A stretch of 57,698 nucleotides of DNA from Heterotrichella gracilis. Its lineage: Eukaryota; Sar; Xanthophyceae; Tribonematales; Xanthonemataceae. Where the stretch lies: the NCBI GenBank assembly GCA_032358255.1, contig JAULBX010025685.1, positions 1-57,698 of the forward strand, written 5' to 3'. The notes beneath the pieces are model-generated. The model worked only from the letters and a program-made list of their open reading frames with translations, did not search any database and was not told where the DNA came from. This document shows, in pieces, positions 47,195-57,178 of the stretch. Each line of letters begins with the position of its first letter. The stretch's first letter is position 1. The position numbers were made by a program, and so were the translations under genes.

Positions 47195-47199
47195 TTACA
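47195..47199 (-). terminator. Putative polyadenylation signal of the PEP-mutase-family gene
   Basis: TGTAA on the minus strand, 120 bases after the stop at 47319. Confidence 0.35.
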
Positions 47200-47318
47200 C
47201 TAAATGCAGCCCAGCTCAGAGAGAAATTGAGCTGCACCACTGCCCACCCACTCAGAGACCCACTGCAACTGTTAAATGCATGCATCAGTTTGCATGGCTC
47301 CTATTTTTGCTGACAAGC

Positions 47319-50300
47319 TCAACTCTCCAGGAACACCTGGATGCGGTCCAGGTCACTCAAAAAGTCAAACACAGGCTGGCTGGCATCCCACTCCTCGCTC
47401 CCCTTGGCCTTGCGCACCAGACCCTCAAGGTCAAGCCCATTCAGCTGGGGCACAAATGTGGGGATGGCGTCAATGAAGCCCGCAGGGAATCGGGTCTCCA
47501 GCTTGACGCTCCCGTCAAACTTGTTGGTGATCCTCACCCGTAGCCACGTGCTGCGGCGGCTGGCGTTGGAGTCGGCACCTGGAATGATATGAGTATGAGA
47601 AAGGAATGAGCATGGGCAGCATCAAGAGCATGAGCGTGAGAATACAAACGCGCAATGGCAAAGCACAGGAGGCGCGCCGAGTCGGTAGGAGCATCAGGGC
47701 CGAGGGCATGATGATGGCATGCACTTATGCAATCGAAAATATGTTGCGGAATCGAGCCTGATACAGAGGAGTGAGCAAGAGCATGCGTGAGCAAGAGCGC
47801 ACATGCCCACATGCAGTAAAACCTAACTTCATAAAAGAAAGCCCGATCCTGGGACAGAAGATATACCCACAATCCACACTGCACAATCAACAACAAAGAA
47901 AGACAAGCTGATAGCAGGCATTGGAGTCTGCACCTGATTGGCCAGAGGAGCTAGGGGGCGGCGCTGTGGACACAATCGACCTCGGGGCCTCACGGGCTGA
48001 GGAGGGTTCTGTGGGATTCTGTGCCCGTGTGGGAGGGGGTGGTACGATAGTGTCAGCCTCCACCACCTCCACAGGGGGTTCCTGCGGGTTAGGTAGGGGG
48101 TGGGTGGTGCACCAATGGGGGTTGTGCGGTGGGGGGTGGGACCACATGTCAATGCATCCATGAACCTGGTTGAGTGAGTCATTGCAAGGCCACAGGCGGT
48201 GTTTTTATATTAAGCTCAGCTCTAGTTCCAGGGTGATGTGCTATTTACCATAGCAAGTTGACATACAATGACCAGGTGATACCACATGGCGATGCTGGAC
48301 CACACATGGGCTCAGGTGACATGCGTGGAAACAAACATGGCTTGATCGTCTTGCTTGGTGGTATTACTAACAGGAACAGCGAATTGATGATTTTACCTTC
48401 TCTCTATGCCGATCCTGTGATCCACGATGCTATATCGCCAAGCATGGCACCAAGCCCTTTTTTTTGAAATTATTTGATAACAGAATCAGGGCATGAAACC
48501 ATGCTGGCGAAAAAGCATCGTGGATCACAGGATCGGCATAAAGGAGAAAAGGCACAATTACCAGTACGTGTCTGAATACATATAATCTACTTTAAATTCA
48601 TTTGCATTAAATGGGTGCACCAAAACTATTTGATTTACTAAATTATCGATATCTATTCAATCAATCTCTAATCAAGGTTGCATGGTGTGTGCCTGCAGCG
48701 ATCACCCACAGCATGCAACCCCCATAAATGCCATCCAAGCCCTATAGCCCTGTATACACCCCCTCACTTCCCCTACCTCCTTCGCACTCCTGCTCTCCCC
48801 CTGGTCTCTCCCCTCTACAGACTGCGTGGGCAGTTCCACTCCCCCCTGGGATCGGTCTGGGGATGGGACAGCGTACAGCGCCTCCTCCGCATAATACTCT
48901 GGGAACCCAACAGCTGCTTGGATCTCCTGCGGGGATGGGCGGCAATCCCGGTTGATTTAAATGGCACACAGCAACCACATGTATGCAGAGAGTGCGCACG
49001 TTGTCAACATCATATATTTGCAACGGTGCGCGCACATTGGAACATTTAAACCACATTTAACCCGGTTAACATCGAATTCCCATCGTAATATGAAAGTTCC
49101 ATACTTCACAAACACCAGCCTTTATACTTGAGCTACATGCACAGGTGCCTCAACCCACCCTGCCATGATACCTCACAGACAGCCGACACACCGCTGATTT
49201 TCACCCGATCACACTTCCACCCCCACCCACCTGGAATGTGGGCATGGCCGCCCCCCCCGGCACCTCCCCCCTCTTCAGCCCCTCCAGCGCCCCCTCCATT
49301 GCCCTGATGGACACCCCCAGCAGCGACAGGGGGTATGCAGCCAGCTTGAACCCCACCTGGTCCAGCTGGGCGGGGGTGAGGATGGGGGACTTGCCGCCAC
49401 CCTCCAGCATGTTGGCAAGCTGCATGTGGGGAAGAGGTTGGGGGCTGAGCTTGAAATGACATTATTTGACATAAAATAACTTGATTATATTATGAAAAAA
49501 AATTACATTTATTTTACAATCTACTGCACTTGCAACTGTATTTAATCAATGATGATGGCGCATGCTCGAGCTGCATGTGGGGAAGAAGCTGATGTTAAGC
49601 TTGGACAATGGGCTGTCCGCCAATCAAATGACACAAAATTACAGGGTGCTATGAAGCGTGCCAGGCGGTCTAGGGTACTTGAGAAGAAGGAAATATAATG
49701 CAACAATTATGCAACATGTTTGCAGTTACATTTTTGCCACTTTTTGACATTAATGGCGGGTCGTCTAAATATGAACTATCAAAGAACAACCATATGTGTG
49801 CCAACACGATGTTCACTACTAGGCTTTGTTCAACAAAAAAAAGCACATTCTGTTCCCTGCATAGTGCACCTCCACCCCGACCCTGCACCCTCCACCCACC
49901 TTGGGCACCTCTGGCCGCGTGGCGCAGAACCGCTCCATCTCCCCCACGCTCTCCAGTGCATCAATGAACAGCATGTCGGCACCGGAGTCGGCAAACGCAG
50001 CGGCACGCCACAGGGCCTCCTCCAGGGATATGGCCTGGCGGGAGTCTGTGCGCGCAAGGATGAGGATGTCGGCGCCTTCATCCCTGGGATGCGGGGTGAG
50101 TGCGGATGAAAAAGGTGGCAGGGGAAGAAAAAAAAACCGTTATCTCATGAGAATGTCGGTGCCCTCGTCTTTGGGATGTAGGGTGAGTGAGGATGGAAAA
50201 GCTGGCAGGAGAAACACAAACTACCCTTTGTCTCAAAGTACTGGAAAGGGTTGGTTGAGGATACTTTTTAGGAGGGTAATCATGACACCCTAGGTGTGGC

Positions 50301-52316
50301 CAACCTACTGCAACTAGTGGCAAATGCGCACAACTGCCACCCAATCACCGTGCAGTGGGTGCTGACGTTTTATACTTAAAAATTTAAAGTTTAGGGTTTA
50401 GGGTTCACCTTGCATCCACCGCTGCCCTTATGCGCGCCACCGCCTCCTCTCGGCTGGCCACCTTCTTGCCCCTCACATGGCCGCAGGACTTGGGGGAAAT
50501 CTGCAGGGGGGAGTAAGGGGGGCGGTCTGATTGACAACACAATGGAATGGCAGAGCCCATGTACCCCGGCCACCACCAGCCTGAACAATACCCCAGCCTC
50601 CACACCCAACCTCAAGCCTCGCAACCCCCCCCCCGCCACGTGGTACCGCTTGCACCCTACAGCTGGAGGTGCACACCCTAAACTAGGGTTTTCTCACCTG
50701 GTCCTCTATGAGAATCCCCGCCACGCCTGCGCGCGCGTACCCTGCGACCTAAACCAACAAAATCAATCCCCAAGAGCGCCTCACCTGGTCCTCTATGAGA
50801 ATCCCCGCCAGCCCTGCGCGCGCATACCCCCTCACTGTGCGCTTCACATTCACTGCGTTGCCGTAGCCGTTGTCACCATCCCCGATGATGGGGATGCTGC
50901 GGGTGGCCTCGACCGCGTACCTACACAGGGGGATTGGGTTTAACGGTCGGAATTTAGGGATTATGGTGTCCAAGCACTGATAGGGAACCTCCTCGTGGCT
51001 TCAACAGCAACAGGGTCTATTGGACAGGATGTGGTAATGTGTGCTGTGGTTTTTGAATGTCCCCATGAGACCCTCCACTATGCCCTGCAGGTTGATGCAC
51101 CCAGCTGCTAGCATGAGCATGGCGCACAGCTTTGGGTTTCATCACCATCAATTATGATTTGGTGGGGTTTGGGTTTCGTACGTGTAACATTACGGTCGTC
51201 TTCCCCATAGAATCACCATGCCCCTCCTTCACTGGATCTGCTCATTCCTCTCAAACAAACCCCCCTCCCCTGCCTCCCAGTCCCTACCTCCCCAGGTCCG
51301 CCATCTCCTGGTAACACATGGACCCAGTGTCGGTGAACCCCAAAATACCCTCCCCTTTCCCACCCTCCCGTGCCCCCCTTTCCCTACCTCCCCAGGTCCA
51401 CCATTTCTTGGTAGCACATCAGCCCGGTGTCGGGTGCACCCAGGCGGGCAGCGGAGGCACTGAACCCGCTCAGGAAGGAGAATGGGAACCCTGCACAAGG
51501 GTTGAATATGGGGGCGTTGCAACGCGTTGGGCGCCAAGACATACCGGTGCGCGTTGGGCTCTTTGTATTGCATACGATGTTGCACATTCAAATGCAGGCA
51601 GGGTTGAATATAGGCTGTGAATAACAGCATGCTACGAAGCAAAGTGCGCTTGGCATCGCTGCAATTCTCGAGTTGTTTCCATGGTGGCGGTGCTGCATGG
51701 GTGCCAGCTCGGTGCAAAGAGGTGGAGGTGGAAGGTGGAAGGTGCAGGTGCAAGTGGGATAGAGCGCTCACCTGCCCTCTCCACTAGCCGTGCGCTCAAG
51801 CCATCATAGCAGCAGGGGCCCTGCGTGCAGACACACCCTAGGTTAGGGTTTTGCTGTTCGCAGCATCTAGTGCTCCTCGTGCGCACATAGCAGCAAACCT
51901 AGTGCAATACACCTGCATGTAGCCATGCAGCTTCGTGTAAAAACCACTGTGCGTGCCAGGCCCTGTGCTGCAACAACTCGTGTGCCTTTTGCAAGCAAAA
52001 CCCTAGCAAACCCTAGCCAGACCCTAGCACCCCCTACCAGGTGCACGCCGGGTGACTGCAGCAGCTGCCTCAGCACGTCGGTCCTGGACTTGCAACCTGC
52101 TCCACCACTCAAATCAGCTCCCTTTCCAGTGGATGCCTGCGTCCGGGCGTGGCCATGCCGCCCTTTCAGCCGGCCATGCTTTGGATGCGCATGTGCACAT
52201 GTGCTGGCTCGTGGAGGGCGTGGATCAATTCTTGCGCTGGCACAGCTGGTGCTGTAGGGTATTTGTGTAGGGGGTTGGGGGGTATAGCGACGAGGGTACG
52301 TCAATGTCACGTGCAT
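47319..52316 (-). CDS. PEP mutase/isocitrate lyase superfamily protein
   Basis: Ten minus-strand exons: 52316-52038, 51820-51772, 51490-51388, 50920-50785, 50500-50409, 50083-49900, 49419-49231, 48926-48819, 48081-47934 and 47578-47319; phases join to about 515 residues. Enzymes of this superfamily cleave or rearrange C-C or C-P bonds of 2-oxo-acid-like substrates using Mg2+. The barrel is continuous: VLRQLLQSPGVHL, CCYDGLSARLVERAG, GAPDTGLMCYQEMVDLG, PIIGDGDNGYGNAVNVKRTV, AGLAGILIEDQ, PKSCGHVRGKKVASREEAV, ADILILARTDSRQA, ADMLFIDALESV, ANMLEGGGKSPIL and LAAYPLSLLGVSIRAME. It resembles plant carboxyphosphonoenolpyruvate-mutase-like and petal-death-protein types, including EIQAAVGFPEYYAEEALYA after the barrel. 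The C-terminal exon (TRFPAGFIDAIPTFVPQL) matches the plant tail domain. The first about 75 residues are Pro/Ala/Arg/His rich and might be a transit peptide; the start at 52316 is uncertain. The catalytic Cys of CGH is present; substrate unknown. Confidence 0.9.
48406..48539. repeat. Intronic inverted repeat with 26-bp perfect core
   Basis: ATGCCGATCCTGTGATCCAC plus CGATGCT... at 48406-48431 is the exact complement of 48514-48539. Pairing extends imperfectly inward (GCCA-GCATGG against CCATGC-TGGC, and GGGC) and outward (CCTTCTCTCT against AGGAGAAAAGG). Total arms are about 55-60 bases with a T-rich loop of about 30. It lies in the intron between exons 8 and 9 of the PEP-mutase-family gene. 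Confidence 0.9.
49569..49605 (-). repeat. Copy of the exon 7 acceptor region (PEP-mutase-family gene)
   Basis: AGCTGCATGTGGGGAAGAAG here repeats the acceptor region at 49418-49437 (AGCTGCATGTGGGGAAGAGG), with AGCTTG following in both. Confidence 0.7.
50152..50212 (-). repeat. Copy of the exon 6 5' edge (PEP-mutase-family gene)
   Basis: Plus-strand ATGTCGGTGCCCTCGTCTTT and GGGATGTAGGGTGAGTGAGG echo the true edge at 50064-50110 (ATGTCGGCGCCTTCATCCCT, GGGATGCGGGGTGAGTGCGG); the following GCTGGCAGGAGAA also matches. Confidence 0.8.
50386..50406 (+). repeat. Short TTTAGGG-type repeat
   Basis: GTTTAGGGTTTAGGGTTCAC at the donor side of exon 5 of the PEP-mutase-family gene. Confidence 0.6.
50698..50748 (-). 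pseudogene. Tandem copy of exon 4 end with both splice-site motifs (PEP-mutase-family gene)
   Basis: Fifty-one bases encode VAGYARAGVAGILIEDQ, nearly identical to the exon 4 end VRGYARAGLAGILIEDQ. It is bounded by a TTTAG acceptor and a GTGAGA donor and is phase 0 on both sides, so inclusion would keep the frame. The gap to exon 4 is only 36 bases, probably too short to splice, and a second helix would break the barrel. Likely a relic. Confidence 0.8.
51281..51342 (-). pseudogene. Tandem copy of exon 3 end (PEP-mutase-family gene)
   Basis: This copy translates as DTGSMCYQEMADLGR, against DTGLMCYQEMVDLGR at the true exon end (51388-51450), with the same GAGGTAGGGA donor. Confidence 0.85.
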
Positions 52317-53973
52317 GTTGCTGTCGGAAGTGACGATGCTGGGCTGTTTCGGGCCTTGTTCAACGCGCAGCCAGCACCTTTCTCAGACCTGTGATACAGT
52401 AGTACAGGGCTTGAAAGAGTGTTCAAGAAAATAGTTAGTGCAGAGAGTGCCGGCTTTGTCTGATCAGGACACAGGCGCAACTCCGAGCGCATGCATGCAT
52501 ATAACACTGTGCGTTGTTGCGTCCAAGGCATACCGTACAAGAGCATCTTGCACAATGTGGGCATTGGTGCTGTTGACTGGTCAGTGTCGTAGGCAGCTAC
52601 GCGTATGCAAGTGCTACAAGTCGGTTTGGTGGCAGTGCGTGGGTTGGAAATGCGTGCATGCCAATGTACCTTTGCCGGGGCCAGGCGTGTACGTGAGGGA
52701 AGCTTCAACCTTAGTGTGAAGACTGTGCTGCAGTACACGGTTGGGACGTTGTAGGCGTCTTGAAACAACGTGACCAAGTAATAAATGAGCAAAAGGTGAA
52801 AGTGCCATTTAAATTCCTCCTCGTTGTTCTGCAATATTCTTCCAGAATTATCAAGATGGGGATCTGCGTTAATGAACAAGAGTTTCAAAGACACGTTGAA
52901 AACACACCCGATGCCCGGGCATGCCCTTGGAGAGGCGTAGATAGGAAGAGCCTAGCAACACCCTGCTTCGACCCTGTTAAAAGAATCACCTTCCTTTCTG
53001 CCTCAGTGGCGCGACGTATGCCCCATCGTTTCTTGGCAGTGCGCGATGGCTAGCAATGTGTAGATAACCCACCAACCTTTCTGCACCAAGGGGGCGCTCT
53101 ATTCTTCACAAAAAACTTGTATTTGTGTTTTTAAGTCGAGGCCAGGTGTCGAAAGCCTGATGCAGGCTGTGCAATGCGTGCGGTCGCGCATGCATATGCA
53201 CCCCACCAAACAACCTACCCTAGGGCCCAGCCCCGGCGTGGCCCAGCGCTGCGGGGTAGCGCACAGACAACAACAACGTAGCGCTCTGGCGTGTCACACG
53301 CGGGGGAGGGCGGCGGTTCGGACCTGTGCACAGGTGCGGCGGTGGTATCCCACCCAACCCCCCATGCCCGCTGTTGTGCCATGGCTAGTACCAAACCCAC
53401 TATCAGCTGGCTGCGAATATGCCTAAACATTCCCCCAATGCACCCTCGTAGATTCCTACCTTGTATGTTGTTTTCGTAGCATACGAAAGGCGTCGGGAAG
53501 GAGGGTGGTTGAACACACTTGATGAGTGATTTTGGCATGCACGGTGGAGGGTCTGCACCTTAGTCCCATGCGCTGCACCCTGCACTTGATCCTTTGCTGT
53601 GTGAAGGCCCAATTTTATCCTGCCAGTATTTCTTTGGCAATAGTTGTGCACCTTAGTTCCATTGTAGACGTGATGGCATGGGGATAGGTGGGTGCCTATG
53701 GCTTGTTGTAAGTGCGCGGCTTGAAGGTGGTGGTGCAAAATACCCCAGCAGAAGTGTCACTACACTTCACCCATTTTTTGCTGAAAGCAAAGTAATGCCG
53801 TGTGCACGTGCTGTCGTTTGGTGGAGCATGCCACCTTCACCAATCAACCATCATCCCCCATGCTTGCTCCCCGCCAGACCCCTCAATGCCAGTCACCGCA
53901 CCACCACGCCGCCAGGAGCCCCTTACAGAAAGGACTGTACCTCCCGCAGCGGCAAGCAAGATAACGTGCACAC
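52317..53973. other. Divergent intergenic region
   Basis: About 1.65 kb between two divergent genes, so both promoters should be here. Open frames (for example 52307-52894, - and 53215-53538, -) have no family features. A possible upstream exon of the plus-strand gene at about 53879-53960 could not be joined in frame. Confidence 0.4.
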
Positions 53974-55299
53974 ATGGATACTCACCCCTATGTTCACTTA
54001 ACAAGAACTTCCCCCTTCCTTGCTCCTTGCCAGGCCCAGTCATCGCCCCACCAGCCCTCCAGGAGGCAGCTCCTACTAGGGTTGGGTGCCGCCCTCCTCT
54101 CTGTTTCCACGCTACCATCCTCCCTGGCTGCTGAGGAGGCCCCCAGGCCTCCCAACTTCACCCCAATACCCTCCTCGACACCACCCACTCCCCCACCTCC
54201 TCCACCTCCCACCCCACCGGCGCCACCTGCTCCCGCCCCAAACGGAGGTGCACCGAAACCCACACCAGCACCGACACCGGCACCAACACCAGCACCAACA
54301 CCAGCTCCAAACGGAGCTGCACCAAAGCCCACACCTGCTCCCGCCCCACCTGGAGGTGCACCCACACCAGCGCCAGCACCGGCACCGGCGCCAGGGGCTG
54401 CTGGGCAGGTGCCGGGCGATCAGGTGAGATCTTGACCCAGGTTGCCCTAACCTTACTAGGTTTCAAGGCCATATCCCAGGTGTATGGATCAAGTGAGGTC
54501 CTGGCGTTATTGTTTAGGAACCAGTGAGACCCTACCACAGGGTTCCACCACTAGCCCCAACGCCACAGTGCCATCAAGTGAACCTAGGCACCCTTGATAG
54601 TGCACCGACTCCGGCAGAGGCTGAGGCGGAAACCCTTGATGCCCATATACATCACCTTACTTTGCTAGATTTATTAGTATGCTGCCCCAGTGGATCGCCG
54701 ACAGGGGAATCGCCTCATACACATAGGGTTGTCAGTACCCTAACCTAGGGTTTCCCTTGCGCAGCTTTCCTCCGACGAGGCCCGCCGCCTGCTTGACGTT
54801 GAGGAGGAGCAGCGCAGGCTGCGGCGCCGCAAGAAGGGGCGCATACGCGAGCTGGAGGAGATAAGGGCGGAGCTGGCGCAGGTGGGGAAGTGCGCTGCAT
54901 GCCCCACACTGCAGCAGTTTACAGCGCAGTGGAGGCTGCCTTGACTCACGCATTCCCCAACCCCTCCCCCCTTGCCACAGAAGCAGCTTGAGCTGGCCCA
55001 CAAGGGGCATTCCTCGAGCAATTGCAGCATCATATACTGCATTCGGCGCCCTGTTTCCTGCCAAAATTCTTTCCCACTTGACTCACTCTCCCCCCCTTGT
55101 TGCCTCCCCACAGAAGCAGCTAGAGTTGCTGCAGAAGGAGCAGGAGCTTGCCCAGAAGGAGCAGACGGTGTCCATTCTCCAGGAGCAGCTGGGGATCGAG
55201 AAGAAGCTGCGCGCGCTGCTGACAAAGGAGAAGGAGAAGGCCGAGGAGGAGGCGGCGCTCTCCATGGGGATGTGCATGCCGGGCGGGTTCCTGCCGTAA
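53974..55299 (+). CDS. Thylakoid-lumen-targeted Pro-rich coiled-coil protein
   Basis: Three exons: 53974-54423, 54765-54881 and 55114-55299, phase 0 throughout, 250 residues. The N-terminus has a short chloroplast-transit-like stretch, then SRRQLLLGLGAALLSVSTLP ending in SSLAAEE: twin Arg (30-31), hydrophobic core and an A-x-A-like cleavage site, the pattern of Tat-dependent lumen proteins. Then comes a Pro/Ala/Thr-rich linker (about residues 58-148) with PAPTPAP and NGGAPKPTPAP repeats. The rest is a predicted coiled coil: SSDEARRLLDVEEEQRRLRR, RELEEIRAELAQ, KQLELLQKEQELAQKEQ and KEKEKAEEEAALS. The protein ends MGMCMPGGFLP. I do not know the family. The start is the first ATG of the open frame; an upstream transit-peptide exon is possible. 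The second intron and the 3' flank contain copies of exon 3 edges. Confidence 0.7.
54981..55004 (+). repeat. Copy of exon 3 start (lumen protein gene)
   Basis: CCACAGAAGCAGCTTGAGCT resembles the true acceptor and exon 3 start at 55108-55127 (CCACAGAAGCAGCTAGAGTT). It reads KQLELAHK against KQLELLQK. Confidence 0.75.
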
Positions 55300-55330
55300 A
55301 ACCCTGGCTTGGGGTTTTGTAGAGGCAGTG

Positions 55331-55620
55331 TAGAAGGAGATAGCCGAGGGGGAGGCGGCGCTGTCAATGGGGATGTGCATGCCGGACGGGTTCCTGCGTT
55401 GAAACCCTAACTAGGGGCTAGGGTCTTACGAGAGAGCAAGTGGGGATGTGGGTTTGCTGTGTTCATCCTCCAAGGGTATTGGGGATTGAAACAAAGGGGT
55501 GCATTTCAGTGACAAAGGAGAGGGGAGAAGTGGAGGCGATGGTAAAGGGTGTGCGCTTCCTGAGGGGTTACTGGGGCCCCAGTGGGGGGGTTCCTGCGTT
55601 GAAACCCTAACCTAGGGCTG
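55331..55620 (+). repeat. Two tandem copies of the last exon of the lumen protein gene
   Basis: 55331-55400 repeats the end of exon 3 (GAGGCGGCGCT, ATGGGGATGTGCATGCCGG, GGGTTCCTGC). A more decayed copy lies at about 55508-55605 (GACAAAGGAGAGG, GGGTTCCTGCGTTGAAACCC). Both end with the same AAACCCTAAC flank. Confidence 0.75.
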
Positions 55621-57178
55621 GCCATAGACGGTGTATGCCCTGGGCTAGGGTATCGGCAGAGTATCCACGGAGGTAGCGGTGTGTATGGGCGTGTGCAGAC
55701 CGGTTGGGTGTGAATTATAGGCTGCCATGAAACCCTAGCCTTGGGTTGGCCTGTGGCGTTTTCAGGTGGGATCCCTCGAGGGTTGCTGGGGGGCGCTGAT
55801 GTAGACCCTTGTTTAGGGTGATTTTTTAAGCAAGCGCTTCCCCCAGCTTTTTGTGATGTGGCGTGTGGACTTGTTGACATGACAGTGTGAGGGTTGGGTC
55901 GGACAGGCTAGGTGTGGGTGAGGGTATGCGGGGGATGTTGATCATTTTCAGGGCGGGAACGGGGTGGGATGCATACGTCAAGTAGATAGGGGTGCACTGC
56001 CTTGTCTGCAGTTTAATGTTGCACTGACTTGTTTACGGTGCCATGGCAGACGTCTGTGCCGTGCTGTGTACATTTATAAACCAGTGATAGTGGCCATAGG
56101 ATACCCTTGCCTAGGGTTCTGAACCCTACAGGCAAGGTGCATCAGGTGTGTTCCTCACCTCACGCTGCACAGTATATGCTCGTGGGTAACGACACCCAGC
56201 TCCATTCTACGGTCGTGATAACAATTGCCCGCCGTTCCTTCGATATCGCAGCGCACCGCTTCCACAGGCAGCAAGTTTGGTTCACCAGGCGAGGGCAATA
56301 CCGACCCACCTCGACAGCTGGAAACACCACTCGTTGTGCACTGTTCAAAGGTGGGTGGTGTGGACTGCAGGGGTGTGTGTACTTCTTGCATAGCAGTGAG
56401 GGACCAGGGGTGGGGACGGGGGAACAGTGTTCTTGCATGCACCCCGTCAATGACAAGGGCGGTCATCAACCGTTCGAGCTAGGTGCGGTGCTGTGCGCAA
56501 CCGGGTTCTCCTTGAAGGTCCAACACAAAGCGCCACTTATAGGCGATAGTGCTGTACGTATTGTGCCACATACGCAAGGGTTTGTTCCGGGTGTGGGCAA
56601 TGCATGCATGTATATGTGACAGGCGCTGAACTGCATGCATGGGAGTCTGCGGTTCGGTTTGAACACCCCTTCCGTGCCGAGGGCGCAACTCCGAGCCTCA
56701 CCCCCTGGCGCTACCTTTGCACGGGGGGGTCACCCAGCCTTGTGCGTGCTTTGCCAGCAGGCACGTCAAACCCTTCCAGGAGGCCGCTAGGGCAAGCAAC
56801 GGCACACGCCAATCCCAACTCCAACCAGCACAGCCATAGCCACTACTAGCTGCAGGCCAGCTAGCCACCTAGCCCGTACCTACTCGGCTGGTGGTGCACC
56901 AAGTGGTGTGCAGCACTCCACTATCACCCGTCAGACAAGCAGTGAATACTGAATACTTCAGCAGCTACCCCTGCTGCTGGTACTTCAGACCCTACACCCT
57001 AAACTGGCAGCTACCCTGCTGCTGGTTTCTCATCGGCCTCTTGCACACGTGCCAATGTACTGTGGGGCAGTGAAGGAGTCACAGGGGTAAACCCCAAACC
57101 CTAATCAGGGTACAGCTGCTTGGCATGTTGTTCCAGCGCCAGTATATGTAGCTACAGCGCAGTGTATCGGGTGACAGC
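55621..57178. other. Intergenic region, no gene seen
   Basis: About 1.55 kb. Scattered AAACCCTA units are present. Open frames on both strands at 56.1-56.7 kb overlap each other and have no family features. Confidence 0.4.
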
